Assembly: GCF_024347535.1 (NCBI RefSeq) | Contig: NZ_AP025497.1 | Span: 930,001-994,000 of the forward strand | From: Vibrio kanaloae | Lineage (GTDB): Bacteria; Pseudomonadota; Gammaproteobacteria; Enterobacterales; Vibrionaceae | Direction: 5' to 3' | DNA: 64,000 nucleotides | Shown: one piece after another, positions 26,621 to 36,869 of the stretch | How the letters are laid out: every line of letters begins with the position of its first letter | Position numbering within the stretch: the first letter of the stretch is position 1 | Translations under genes and position numbers: made by a program | The notes under the pieces: model-generated | What the model was told of the DNA's origin: nothing | What the model saw: the letters and a program-made list of their open reading frames with translations, nothing else | Database searches by the model: none

Positions 26621-28665
26621 ACTAGCTCTCCTTGATGATTCACTGCGCTGCCTTGAGACACACCACTTAATTGCTTAGCGGCGGTGATCTGTTGTTCTAG
26701 CCCTTGAATAAGAGGCTCGACAGAGAGTGGAATTTGATGAGTAATGAGCTGACCAATGCATTTGATGAGCGTGACAATATCGTCACCACCCTTGGCATTG
26801 GAAGCGATTGTGCAGTATTGGTCGGCTACGTTGTCGCTACGATTGATCTTGTCGATCAATGTGCTGGTTTGACGATCGGCACCTACTTCGACAAACAGAC
26901 GCGCACCTTGTTGACGTGCACTCTGAATCAACGCAGTGAAATCCAGCGTCGAACAGAAGGTGTCGGCAATCGAAAGGGCGATGCTGTCGCTGTCGATATT
27001 GATTGGTGCGCCAGTCGGTAGACCTGCTGCGCTGATAAAGCGGATATGCTTTGGCAATTCGTCGAACAGTGGTTGTGTGTAAAACTCACGCACTTGGCTA
27101 TGTTGGCTCAATGCTGGTGTAGTGTGCATTGCGGTAACACGGTTAGCGGCAATGCCACGTTTACCCAGTTTCTTGAGCAATGCACGACAGGTGCTTTCAC
27201 AACCTGCCAGTACGCAAGTATCACCTTGGATGATAGCGAGATAAGCGCGCGGAAACTCTGGTAACAGAGCCTCAATCGCTTGCGCATCACTGCGAACCAC
27301 AAAGCTATTCCATTGGATGCTTTCGTCGCTGTTTAGCTGCCAATCTTGACGTACTGCGGTGAGTTCGCCAGAAATAGCCGTGGTGAAGATAGGACTGGTT
27401 TGAGTCATCTCAATCAGCGCATGTGGGTTTTTCCAAACATTTAAGCTGGCCCACATGGAAGCTTCACCCTTGGAGTAACCCAAGGCGAAGTCTGGCTGCA
27501 CTTTGAATTCATCACATAGCAGTTGTGTTAACAGATAACTACTGCCGACGCCTGCAATTGCCAATTCACTGAGCGACATTTCTTGCGCGTCTTCAGCATA
27601 GGTTTTTTCAGCCTGCAGCATCTCTTTCAAGTTACCTTCACGTTCTAAACGAGCAAATAACTGTGGGAAATGGTGGTGAAATTCGCGCAACATGCCGGGA
27701 TAAACCGTGCCAACACCAGGGTAAACAAATGCAACACCACCTTTGCTTTGAGGCATTGGTGAGAAACAACTGCCCGCAGGAGTCTTGTATTGGCTATTTT
27801 CAGCCATTACTTTTGGCAACGCATTTTCTAGCGCTGTGATCTCTTGTAGTACAGCCTCAATTGAAGCCGCTTGAATCACGATGTTCGCACCACGGCCAGC
27901 ATTGTGTTGAACGCTTTGAAAGTGGCTTAGGTTTGAATGCATCAAGGTGGCGATAGCAAGTTCGCTGTCCGTCGAATCACTAACGCATTTTAGCTCTTCT
28001 CTTAACGAGGTTAGCTGAGAAACCAATTCAGCTTGGTCATTGCCAGAAACCACAAACATCAAACGTTCGCTCGATAGCAAGGACTTTGGTTCTTGCAAAC
28101 CGGTCGCTTGAGTCAATATCAGGCTGGTGGCTTTTTGGCTATCGTCACTGAAAGTTAACGCAGCAACACGTGCTTTGTTCGGCTCAGTGAACCAATAGTG
28201 GCTCGGTAATGAATAGCTCGGTAATGAACGGCTCGATATCGCATTAACCAAATTCAACAATTCATTAAACTGCTGCGAAGCAGATAGGGCTGAGTATTGC
28301 TGTTGATGGCTTAAGTCTGAAGCGGGGCGGCGTGACATATCCAGAGCTAGCTGAATGCTATCTCCGGTAGCTGTATCTACAAAACCCGCTAAATTCGCGT
28401 GTGGGTGAATCTTATTCTGAGCCGCGGTCAGTGCACTCAACATCACCAATGATGGTGAGTGAGAATCCAAACAAAGCTTAACAACATTACCTTGATTGAC
28501 TGTCTCGATGGCGTGAGCAAGTGCTTGATTAAAATTGCCATCAACCACAACCGTTACCATCTCTGGAAGCGAAAGGAATAAGTCGGCAGAAAGCTCAGCC
28601 GCGTTTGCTGGCTGAGCTAAAAGAGCGATGCGCAATGGCATCGCTTTATTCGTAGGAACAGTCAC
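26617..28665 (-). CDS. pfaB: PfaB: PUFA synthase acyltransferase subunit
   Basis: 682 residues. An acyltransferase domain in the C-terminal two-thirds carries the nucleophile motif GYSKGEASMW (Ser about 396), with Tyr in place of the usual His of GHSxG, and an upstream FVYPGVGTVYPGM block typical of malonyl/acyl transferases. The first 300 residues show no domain I recognise. PfaB has been linked in the literature to whether EPA or DHA is the product; which applies here cannot be read from sequence. The start is GTG, overlapping the pfaA stop by one base (TAGTG); an ATG eight codons downstream is an alternative. The stop overlaps the pfaC start (ATGA). Confidence 0.94.
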   Translation of the reverse strand: MTVPTNKAMPLRIALLAQPANAAELSADLFLSLPEMVTVVVDGNFNQALAHAIETVNQGNVVKLCLDSHSPSLVMLSALTAAQNKIHPHANLAGFVDTATGDSIQLALDMSRRPASDLSHQQQYSALSASQQFNELLNLVNAISSRSLPSYSLPSHYWFTEPNKARVAALTFSDDSQKATSLILTQATGLQEPKSLLSSERLMFVVSGNDQAELVSQLTSLREELKCVSDSTDSELAIATLMHSNLSHFQSVQHNAGRGANIVIQAASIEAVLQEITALENALPKVMAENSQYKTPAGSCFSPMPQSKGGVAFVYPGVGTVYPGMLREFHHHFPQLFARLEREGNLKEMLQAEKTYAEDAQEMSLSELAIAGVGSSYLLTQLLCDEFKVQPDFALGYSKGEASMWASLNVWKNPHALIEMTQTSPIFTTAISGELTAVRQDWQLNSDESIQWNSFVVRSDAQAIEALLPEFPRAYLAIIQGDTCVLAGCESTCRALLKKLGKRGIAANRVTAMHTTPALSQHSQVREFYTQPLFDELPKHIRFISAAGLPTGAPINIDSDSIALSIADTFCSTLDFTALIQSARQQGARLFVEVGADRQTSTLIDKINRSDNVADQYCTIASNAKGGDDIVTLIKCIGQLITHQIPLSVEPLIQGLEQQITAAKQLSGVSQGSAVNHQGELV

Positions 28666-31600
28666 TATGACAATTGCTCCTTTTCTGCGTTCTTAGTCGC
28701 CTCTTTCTTTGATACTGCTGAGCTAGACTTCGGCAAAAATGCGTCGTTTAAGCTCTTGCTGATGGTGACTTTGGCACCTTTCATTACTGCGCTTAAACGA
28801 CCATCTTGGTGGTAAAGCGAGATATCAGCTTGCAGCGAACGAGCCGTGCTTTTTATCACGTTCAGCTCTAGCCAACCTTGGTCACCATTGTGCATTGGTG
28901 CGTAACAAATAAACTCACCGATTGCAGACGGTAGGCTTGCCGCGCCGTATTTCAATCGAGCCCATACCAGCATTGCTTGCAACAGATAATCTTCAGCAAA
29001 TGGTTGGCTAGCGCCAAAGCCTTGCTTAGGAATAAATGATCCGCAGTCGCTGTTTTCAATCTGAGGCAACTGGCATTGAGCCAATAAGCCTAAGCCGTCA
29101 AAGCGTTCGACTGAGGTAATACCTTGTAGTCTGGGTCCATGAAACAGAGTGCCGTCACTGTATAGAGCTTGTGCCGTTGTTACAGGTGCTGAAGTGTTGG
29201 CTTCAAAGCGCTTTGTCGACGCTTGTTGAACATATTCAGACACTTGCACAGAGGCAACTTGCAACTGAGCTTGATACTGTGGCCGCCCTTGGCAGCTGAT
29301 TACTGCTTTTAGCTGATCTTTTGATTTAGCGTCTGAAGACAAGACAAGTGTTAGCTCTTGCACTTCATCAGTATCAAAAATCACACCCTTAAGCAGTTTG
29401 TAGTTGTGAACGCTAACGTTCACCCCTAACAGTTGCTCTGCCACTTCACGCATCCATTGGATGGCACACACTGTCGGTAACACTGGGTTACCGGCAATGC
29501 AGTGATCTTGAATGAAAGGCAAAGCTTTAGGATCAAGATGACGTGTCACAGTGATGCTTGTATTCAGCGGACTCTTTGCAAGATGCACAGACTCCGCATT
29601 AAGCTTTTTTACAGCAGCTTCCTTGTTGTCAGTACCTTGCATGCTCGTACCAACCAGCAGTTGAATGCCAGTTTCGTTCAGTAGTTGAGAACTAAACAGC
29701 TCTGCACCTGCCTGAAGAGGAATTACGTACACGCCGCGCTCTGTGAACATACGTTTCAGTGCCGCGTTGACCATGCCGCCGTCCCACGGTCCCCAGTTGA
29801 AGCTCATCACTTTCGCTTGAGGGTTACGCGCAGACAATTGTAGAGCCGCTTTGTTTAGGATCTCGTTAGACATCGAGTAATCGCTTTGGCCTGTGTTTCC
29901 GTAGAAGCCCGCCGCCGAAGAGAACATCGCAATCAACTTAAGCTTGCTGCTATCAAGACCACCAAGAACCGCTTCTAGCCCGCCCACTTTCGTGCCGTAA
30001 ACCATGTTCAGTTCATCAAGCGTTTTATCTTGAATGTGCTTGTCAGCCAGTACGCCTGCACCGTGGATAAGACCTGTGATGCTTTCGAAATTCGCCAGCG
30101 TTTTCGCTACTGACTCATGGTTCGATACATCTAGGCTTAGGTATTCAGCGCTCGCGCCAATCTCGTTGAAAGCGGCAAGTGCTGCGTTGATTTCAAGGCT
30201 GCTCAATACAGGTTTTAGCAAGGTATCAACTTTCTTTGGCGTTGGTTTGTTACCTGTTGCTTGTAGGTGAGCAATAGCCGCTGGTTTTAGCTCTTTCTCT
30301 TGCTTGCCTTGTGCCCACTGAGGTAGCTCAGCTGAAGTAATATGCTTACTACGACCTGCAAGAATGAAGTGAGACTTACATTGTTTAGCAAGCGTCAGTG
30401 CACATTCAAACGTCACGCCTTTAGCGCCACCAGTTACGAGAACTTTGTCGCTCTTGGTGAGTTGAGCGCCTGTGTTTTTGGTTTGTGCAGTACCTGGTGT
30501 TGCCGCAATTAATGTTGCACGACCAGATTCACTGTTTTCCGCATGGCTAAGGCCGATTTCAACCGTGTTGGTATCGATATCGAATAGTTCGCCTGTGATT
30601 GCTTCAGCTAGGTGACGAGCATCAATCGAAGCGTTAGCATCCAATGCGCGGCAGAACACGTTTGACCATTCATGGCTCAGTGCCTTAGTTAGACCAGATA
30701 GAGCCGCTTGGTTAAGTTCTGCATTCGCTAATTGCTTAGTATCTAGGTAACCAAAGCCACCATCAATACGGCTCAGTGTGAAGAACACGCTACGACCAGA
30801 AACGGCATTCAGCTGACCATTTAGGTGCTTGGCGAATAAGAACGCTGTGGTTAGTGAAGCTCTTGAGTCTGCATTCAAGTTAACCGCTTGCTCGTTGCTT
30901 TGTTTCGTATCAACGATAGCTTGTAAATGAATGAAGCCAGCAATCACTTTGTTCGACGTTTTAAGGTCTGCTTCGATGTCGTTAATAACCGCAGTCACAC
31001 CCGCATCATCGACGCTGTTGAGTGTGTAGCTTGCGATTTCACTGTTTAAAGGTGACGCGGCAGAAAGAGCACTACGCACTACAGCAACTTGAATGCCGTT
31101 AGCGGTCAACTTTTCTGCTAGAACACCGGCGTTGTGACCATCATCTGTGATCACGACACAAGCGTCTTTTGAGAAACAATCGACGAGTTTATCTGCCGCT
31201 GGTAGCTTTTTTAGCGCCACCTCATTGTGTGGAGGAAGTTCCGCTGTCGCTGTTTCCGCGATAGGCGTTACTGATTCAGCTTTTGGAGTCGCTATGGGTG
31301 CAGCTGCGGATAGCTTGCTTTGCATATAAGTAACGATTTCACCAAGCGTACGACACTCAGCTAGGTCTTCAGGGTTCAGTTCTGGCAGCGTTGGTAGCTG
31401 GTCTTGAACTGTACCTAGGATCTCAACGCGTTTGATTGAGTCGATACCAAGGTCTGCTTCCATGTCCATCGCTAGGTCGAGCATTTCTGCTGGGTAGCCA
31501 GTTTTGTCGGCAACCACTTCCATCATTGTTGATTGAACGTGAGCAGGGTTTAGGTCGTTGCTCGCACTTTCTACAGCGGCTGTAGCTGCTTCTGGAGCAG

Positions 31601-34600
31601 GTGCTGCGTTAGGAGCTTCATTAGCGCCTAGCTTGCTGTTCATGTAAGCAACGATTTCGCCTAGTGTACGACACTCAGCTAGATCTTCAGGCTTTAGCTC
31701 TGGCAATGTTGGTAGCTGGTCTTGAACTGTACCAAGGATCTCAACACGTTTGATTGAGTCGATGCCAAGGTCAGCTTCCATATCCATTGCTAGGTCTAGC
31801 ATTTCTGTTGGGTAGCCAGTTTTATCCGCTACTACGATCAGCATTGCGCCTTGAACTTGCTCGGCGTTTAAACCGTTTGAGACTGCTTGCGCTGGTGCAG
31901 ATACTTGAGCTGCTGCTGGAGCAGAAGCCGGAAGCTTGCTGTTCATGTAGGCTACGATTTCGCCTAGAGTGCGACATTCAGCCAAGTCTTCAGGGTTTAG
32001 CTCTGGAAGAGTCGGTAGTTCGTCTTGAACCGTACCTAGAATTTCAACACGCTTGATTGAGTCGATACCAAGGTCAGCTTCCATGTCCATTGCAAGGTCT
32101 AGCATTTCAGTCGGGTAGCCCGTCTTCTCTGCGACTACTTCTAACATGGTTTTCTGAACGACAGCTGCATCTAGGCCATTGCTAGCTGTTGCTGGAGCAA
32201 CTACTGCTGCTTGTGAAGACACGGGAGCAGAAGCTGGAAGCTTGCTGTTCATGTAAGCAACGATTTCGCCAAGAGTACGACACTCTGCTAAGTCTTCAGG
32301 ATTTAGCTCTGGAAGAGTAGGCAGTTCATCTTGAACCGTACCAAGAATCTCAACACGTTTGATTGAGTCGATACCAAGGTCAGCTTCCATATCCATTTCT
32401 AGATCAAGCATTTCCGTTGGGTAACCTGTCTTCTCAGCAACCACTTCTAGCATGGTTTGTTGAACGACTTTCGCATCAAGACCGTTAGCGGCTTGAACAG
32501 TAGCAGTTGCGCTTGGCTGTGCTGCCACAGGCGCTGATGCTGGCATCTTGCTGTTCATGCTTTTACTGTTCATGTACTCGACGATTTCACCAAGAGTACG
32601 ACACTCAGCTAAATCTTCAGGGTTCAGCTCAGGTAGGTTTGGCATTTCGTCTTGAACGGTACCAAGGATCTCTACGCGCTTGATTGAGTCGATACCAAGG
32701 TCAGCTTCCATGTCCATTTCTAGATCAAGCATTTCCGTTGGGTAACCCGTTTTCTCGGCGACCACTTCTAGCATCACTTTTTCAGCATCGGCTGATTGTA
32801 CTGCTACTGGTGCAGCCACAGGAGCTGGTTGCGCTTTAACTGGCACAGGTTGAGCTGCAACAGACGCTGCCGCTTGAGCCGCTACTTGTGGTGTAGGAGC
32901 AGCTTTCTGTACTGGTGTAACTTGAACAGACTGAGCTTGAACTGGCGCGGCTTGTACAGGAGTCGCTTGTACTTGAGCTACAGGCTGTTGAACGATAGTT
33001 GTTGGAGTCGCTTGAATCGCTGGCTGAGCATTTACAGAAGCAACGAAGGTTGGTTGTGCCGTTTGTACTGAACCTTGCGTCAGCATATTAAGTGCTGAGT
33101 TGTTGCTGTGCGCTTGCATTTCTAGGTAATGAGCGTGAGCTTTTAGCGTTTCAGCTTGGTGCTGGTGGAACATCTCCATAGAACGCTGTAGGTTCTCAGG
33201 AATTGCTACGCCTGCTGTTGCCATTTTCGCTTGCTCAGACATTAGGGTGTTGAACGTGTCACCGTATTGCTGAGGAATCGCAAGGAACTGCTGATGTACT
33301 TCTGCTGCTTGTTGTTGAGCATTGAAGAACGACTGCAATGAAGACTCATCTACTGTTACTTGAGCTGTTGGCTGACTAGTAGCTGGGGCAGTTTGAACCA
33401 CTTGTGATTGCGGAGCTGCTGTTGCCACTTGTGCACTTGGTGCTGGAGCAGCTGACTGTTGTACATTTGAAGCTTGAGGAGCAGCCACAGGTACTTCAAC
33501 GATTTCTGTCTTAATCACTTCTTTTTCCACGATTTTCTCGACTTCAACTTTCACTTCAACAATCCCAGCCTTTTCGGTGACGTTGCCCGAAGCCAATGAT
33601 TGAGCCATTTTCTTACGAGTAGCAGGGCTGATGTAGTTGGTTGCATTCAGCTTGATGTTCATTGGTGATGCCTTTGCAGGTTCAGCAATGTCAGCTTGGT
33701 AAGGGTCAATGTTGTCTAATGAGACACCTGCCACGCACAGTTGAACCGCAGCTAAACGAAGCTGTTGGTCACTGTCGCCTTTAGGGCTTGGGTTGATACT
33801 GATTGCGTAAAGCTCTTCGTTCTTATCAGCCAATGTTTTCTCAACCAGCTTTTGAAGAATGTTCTTAGGACCGAACTCAACGAATACACGCGCACCGGCT
33901 TCATACATCGCTTCAATTTGCTCGCTGAAACGAACCGATTGCAGCATGTGTTGCTTGAACGCTTTCTTGATCGCTTTCGCGTCTTTGCTGTGCAGTTTGC
34001 CCGTTGCGTTTGAGTAAAGCGGTAGCGTTGGAGCGCTGAATGAAGCTTTATCAATTGCAGCAGCAAATGGTTTTTGAGCGTGAGCAACAAGCGGTGTGTG
34101 GAAAGCACCAGACACTGGCAGAGCAATCGCTTTGAAGCCTTGTTCAGTTAGCGCTTGTGCTGCTTGTTGAACCGTCGCCGTTGGACCTGCAATAACCAAT
34201 TGAGTCGGAGCGTTGTAGTTGGCAATGCTCACACCTTCGAATTGGCTGATGCAGCTTTCAACGGCTGGAAGCTTGTCTGCGTCTAGGATGACCGCAAACA
34301 TAGTACCGCTGTCGCCTTGTTCTGGTGTCGCCGCCATCGCATCGCCACGAGCGAAAGCTAGCTGGTAGTAATCGTCTTGCGAGATAACACCCGATGCACA
34401 TAGTGCGCTTAGCTCACCAAAGCTGTGGCCTGCGACCATGTCGGCTTTGAAGCCAGCTTGAGTCATGATGTCGAACTGACCCATAGACACAGTACCAATC
34501 GCACTTTGCGCATTGGCCGTGTTGGTTAGCACCGCTTCTTGAGCTTTGGTTGCTTCTGGTGTGAAGGTTGGAATTGGGAACAGAATTTGCGACAGAGCCG

Positions 34601-36512
34601 TTTTCTTGTGTTGACCAAATACCTGATCCGCTTGAGCAAGCTGTTGACGCATCTCAGGGTAATGACAAGCAAGCTCGCGACCCATGTTTAGGTATTGCGA
34701 ACCTTGACCTGCAAATAATGCAGCCACTTTACCAGCACCGTTTTCAGCAATCAGTGCTGATTCACGGTAGCTAGTACCGTTTGGCATCTGCCAATGTGTT
34801 TTGGTTTGGCTCTCAAGCATAGAAACCGCTTGAGTCAGTTGCGCTTGAAGGTCTGCTTGGTCAGTGACAACTAAACCAATACGAGCATGCTTAGCATCAA
34901 CTTCGCGTAGAGCGTGTTGTTCAGCAAGCGCTTCCAGTTTGAACGCAGCGTCTGCAGCTTGAGTTGAAACCTGCTTGAGCTCATTGATCAGTGCTTGACG
35001 AGATTCTGCGCTGAATAACAGCGTTTGCGGCACTTGGCGCTGACGGTATTTGTCACCGCGAGCGTGCTCTGGTGTGTACTCTTCCAATACAACGTGGAAG
35101 TTAGTGCCACCAAAACCGAATGAGCTGATACCTGCACGGCGTGGTGTGCCGTCGACACGTTTCATCCAAGGACGCGTTTGTGTGTTTAGGTAGAACGGAG
35201 AGTTCTCGATATCCAGTTTAGGATTCGGAGCCGATACGTTGATCGTTGGCGGCAGTACTTTGTGGTGCAGTGCTAATGCAGCTTTGATTAAACCTGCAGT
35301 ACCCGCGGTTGATTTGGTGTGACCAATTTGAGATTTCACAGAGCCTAACGCAATGTGTTGCTTCTCTTCATTGTTCTCACTGAATACCGAGTTTAAGCCT
35401 CCAAATTCAGCAACATCACCCGCTGCTGTACCTGTACCGTGCGCTTCTAATAGGCCAAGCGTGTGCGGTGCGAAACCAGCATCGTCGTAAGCACGTTTCA
35501 GTGCTTTTGCTTGTCCTTCAGGGCGAGGTGCGTAAATACTCTTGAATTTACCATCCGAAGAAGAACCGACACCTTTAATCACTGAGTAGATTCTGTCGCC
35601 ATCGCGTTCTGCATCTTCTAAGCGCTTCAGAGCAACCATACCGATGCCTTCACCAATCATCATGCCTTTTGAGTCGATGTCGAAAGGTTGAATGGTTTCA
35701 TTGGTGGTAAATGCAGGTGTTTTAGAGAAACTCATGTACATGGTTGGCGAGTTATCAGTACACACACCACCTGTGATCATCATTTCGCTGCGGCCTTCAA
35801 CCAGCTCGCTCAGTGCCATGCGCATTGCGGCTAGAGAACCTGCACACGCAGCATCTACCACACAGTTGATGCCACCAAGGTCAAAGCGGTTAGCAATACG
35901 ACCTGAAATTACGTTACCCAATGAACCAGGGAATGAGTTTTCTTCCCAGTGGATGTATTGGTCTTGGAACTTTTTGATCAGCATTTCGCTGTCTTCGTCG
36001 TTGATGCCACTGCTCTTGAAGACTTTTTTCAAAACAGGGTATTGAAGACGAGCATTCAGGCTTTGAGCAATCTTCTGACCACCACCCACACCCAACGTAA
36101 TACCGATCTTGTCGCGATCGTAGCCTTCAGGCAGCTTGGCGTCTTCGAGTACTTCCTTTGCCACGATCAGAGAAAGTAGCTGTGAGGTATCAGTCAGTTC
36201 TAGGATATTTGGCGGAAGGCCGAACTCCATAGGATTGAAGTCTACTTCAGGGATGAAACCACCACGCTTGCAGTAAGACTTGTCTGGCGCAGTACGATCT
36301 GAATCGTAGTAATCTTCTGGACGCCAGTGCGTATCAGGTACTTCGGTAATGGCATCGATCTTTTCACTGATCAAATCCCAGAACTTGTTTAAGTAACGAG
36401 AGTTCGCAAACATGCTTGCCATACCAACGATAGCAATAGGCATGTCTTTAAGACGTTTATTAAGTCGAGTGTCGTCGACTGATTCCGGTGTATTTTTTTC
36501 GGGTTGGCTCAT
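28665..36512 (-). CDS. pfaA: PfaA: PUFA synthase subunit, KS-AT-ACP x5-KR-DH
   Basis: 2615 residues. Domains in order: ketosynthase (about 24-480; Cys223 in DAACAGS, then EAHGTGTAAGD and QIGHTKSTAG); malonyl-type acyltransferase (about 600-930; Ser697 in GHSFGELSA); a Gln/Ala/Val-rich linker; five tandem acyl carrier domains (about 1240-1730), each with the phosphopantetheine site LGIDSIKRVEIL; ketoreductase (about 2010-2290; VLVTGGAKGVTFECA); and a C-terminal dehydratase-like domain (about 2330-2600) with the polyketide HxxxGxxxxP motif DHCIAGNPVLP. It is first in the operon. GGAGAC lies 5 bases before the ATG. Expression is probably driven from a distant promoter with a FadR-like operator. 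Product class EPA/DHA is inferred from the family. Confidence 0.97.
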   Translation of the reverse strand: MSQPEKNTPESVDDTRLNKRLKDMPIAIVGMASMFANSRYLNKFWDLISEKIDAITEVPDTHWRPEDYYDSDRTAPDKSYCKRGGFIPEVDFNPMEFGLPPNILELTDTSQLLSLIVAKEVLEDAKLPEGYDRDKIGITLGVGGGQKIAQSLNARLQYPVLKKVFKSSGINDEDSEMLIKKFQDQYIHWEENSFPGSLGNVISGRIANRFDLGGINCVVDAACAGSLAAMRMALSELVEGRSEMMITGGVCTDNSPTMYMSFSKTPAFTTNETIQPFDIDSKGMMIGEGIGMVALKRLEDAERDGDRIYSVIKGVGSSSDGKFKSIYAPRPEGQAKALKRAYDDAGFAPHTLGLLEAHGTGTAAGDVAEFGGLNSVFSENNEEKQHIALGSVKSQIGHTKSTAGTAGLIKAALALHHKVLPPTINVSAPNPKLDIENSPFYLNTQTRPWMKRVDGTPRRAGISSFGFGGTNFHVVLEEYTPEHARGDKYRQRQVPQTLLFSAESRQALINELKQVSTQAADAAFKLEALAEQHALREVDAKHARIGLVVTDQADLQAQLTQAVSMLESQTKTHWQMPNGTSYRESALIAENGAGKVAALFAGQGSQYLNMGRELACHYPEMRQQLAQADQVFGQHKKTALSQILFPIPTFTPEATKAQEAVLTNTANAQSAIGTVSMGQFDIMTQAGFKADMVAGHSFGELSALCASGVISQDDYYQLAFARGDAMAATPEQGDSGTMFAVILDADKLPAVESCISQFEGVSIANYNAPTQLVIAGPTATVQQAAQALTEQGFKAIALPVSGAFHTPLVAHAQKPFAAAIDKASFSAPTLPLYSNATGKLHSKDAKAIKKAFKQHMLQSVRFSEQIEAMYEAGARVFVEFGPKNILQKLVEKTLADKNEELYAISINPSPKGDSDQQLRLAAVQLCVAGVSLDNIDPYQADIAEPAKASPMNIKLNATNYISPATRKKMAQSLASGNVTEKAGIVEVKVEVEKIVEKEVIKTEIVEVPVAAPQASNVQQSAAPAPSAQVATAAPQSQVVQTAPATSQPTAQVTVDESSLQSFFNAQQQAAEVHQQFLAIPQQYGDTFNTLMSEQAKMATAGVAIPENLQRSMEMFHQHQAETLKAHAHYLEMQAHSNNSALNMLTQGSVQTAQPTFVASVNAQPAIQATPTTIVQQPVAQVQATPVQAAPVQAQSVQVTPVQKAAPTPQVAAQAAASVAAQPVPVKAQPAPVAAPVAVQSADAEKVMLEVVAEKTGYPTEMLDLEMDMEADLGIDSIKRVEILGTVQDEMPNLPELNPEDLAECRTLGEIVEYMNSKSMNSKMPASAPVAAQPSATATVQAANGLDAKVVQQTMLEVVAEKTGYPTEMLDLEMDMEADLGIDSIKRVEILGTVQDELPTLPELNPEDLAECRTLGEIVAYMNSKLPASAPVSSQAAVVAPATASNGLDAAVVQKTMLEVVAEKTGYPTEMLDLAMDMEADLGIDSIKRVEILGTVQDELPTLPELNPEDLAECRTLGEIVAYMNSKLPASAPAAAQVSAPAQAVSNGLNAEQVQGAMLIVVADKTGYPTEMLDLAMDMEADLGIDSIKRVEILGTVQDQLPTLPELKPEDLAECRTLGEIVAYMNSKLGANEAPNAAPAPEAATAAVESASNDLNPAHVQSTMMEVVADKTGYPAEMLDLAMDMEADLGIDSIKRVEILGTVQDQLPTLPELNPEDLAECRTLGEIVTYMQSKLSAAAPIATPKAESVTPIAETATAELPPHNEVALKKLPAADKLVDCFSKDACVVITDDGHNAGVLAEKLTANGIQVAVVRSALSAASPLNSEIASYTLNSVDDAGVTAVINDIEADLKTSNKVIAGFIHLQAIVDTKQSNEQAVNLNADSRASLTTAFLFAKHLNGQLNAVSGRSVFFTLSRIDGGFGYLDTKQLANAELNQAALSGLTKALSHEWSNVFCRALDANASIDARHLAEAITGELFDIDTNTVEIGLSHAENSESGRATLIAATPGTAQTKNTGAQLTKSDKVLVTGGAKGVTFECALTLAKQCKSHFILAGRSKHITSAELPQWAQGKQEKELKPAAIAHLQATGNKPTPKKVDTLLKPVLSSLEINAALAAFNEIGASAEYLSLDVSNHESVAKTLANFESITGLIHGAGVLADKHIQDKTLDELNMVYGTKVGGLEAVLGGLDSSKLKLIAMFSSAAGFYGNTGQSDYSMSNEILNKAALQLSARNPQAKVMSFNWGPWDGGMVNAALKRMFTERGVYVIPLQAGAELFSSQLLNETGIQLLVGTSMQGTDNKEAAVKKLNAESVHLAKSPLNTSITVTRHLDPKALPFIQDHCIAGNPVLPTVCAIQWMREVAEQLLGVNVSVHNYKLLKGVIFDTDEVQELTLVLSSDAKSKDQLKAVISCQGRPQYQAQLQVASVQVSEYVQQASTKRFEANTSAPVTTAQALYSDGTLFHGPRLQGITSVERFDGLGLLAQCQLPQIENSDCGSFIPKQGFGASQPFAEDYLLQAMLVWARLKYGAASLPSAIGEFICYAPMHNGDQGWLELNVIKSTARSLQADISLYHQDGRLSAVMKGAKVTISKSLNDAFLPKSSSAVSKKEATKNAEKEQLS
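31330..32790 (-). repeat. Five tandem ACP-coding repeats inside pfaA
   Basis: The DNA encoding LGIDSIK recurs at about 31434, 31752, 32054, 32361 and 32682, giving units of 302-321 bp joined by Ala/Pro-rich linkers. The core protein block (GYPTEMLDL... to ECRTLGEIV) is nearly identical in all five. The number of carrier domains varies between PUFA producers and influences yield in other systems. Confidence 0.95.
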
Positions 36513-36718
36513 TATGAGTCTCCACTAGAAATCACAGAAAGTGATGTCGTGTTTTGAGGCTGCGCTTTTAAAGCTATAGGAAGAAAATCTGAAACAGATT
36601 TAGGGAAGCGCAGCTGAAAATTCAGGTTGCTGAGTGGCGGCAACCAGATAGAAGTTAGGCCTTCAAAGTGCGTTGACTTACGGAAATTGAGAACGTGTTT
36701 CATGTGCGGGAGAGGCAT
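36512..36718 (-). CDS. Candidate leader ORF overlapping the pfaA start (unproven)
   Basis: 68-codon ORF whose TAA stop shares its last base with the pfaA ATG (TAATG); its last codons contain the pfaA ribosome site GGAGAC. An internal ATG at 36703 would give 63 residues. The product (MKHVLNFRKST... ending ISSGDS) matches no family I know. Neither start has a Shine-Dalgarno sequence, which weakens the case. It lies inside the transcribed leader if the promoter near 36844 is used. It may equally be untranslated leader. Confidence 0.3.
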   Translation of the reverse strand: MPLPHMKHVLNFRKSTHFEGLTSIWLPPLSNLNFQLRFPKSVSDFLPIALKAQPQNTTSLSVISSGDS

Positions 36719-36843
36719 TCGAATGTGAGGGTAGTGTCCATTAAAATCCTGTCCAAAGTACTGCTTTTGTTAAAGCAGATATCCGCAATAAAAACATGTG
36801 AATTTGTTTAATGGTTGAGCAGGCTACCCGAGGTACGTAACCG

Positions 36844-36849
36844 ATACAA
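36844..36849 (-). promoter_or_regulatory. Weak -10 candidate of the pfaA promoter
   Basis: Minus-strand TTGTAT, only a 3/6 match to TATAAT and with no good -35 at 17 bp. It is called because it would place the start point near 36837 and the FadR-like operator at about -41, where an activator could replace the missing -35 contact. Confidence 0.3.
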
Positions 36850-36869
36850 TGCTCCTAAAGGCCGCCACG

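Noticed and set aside
31330..32790. Regular repeats that might suggest a CRISPR or satellite array
   Set aside because: The units are about 310 bp, in frame and encode five acyl carrier domains; there are no short spacers.
31147..33071. Several plus-strand ORFs inside pfaA
   Set aside because: They are shadows of the repetitive ACP and linker coding sequence in the opposite frame.
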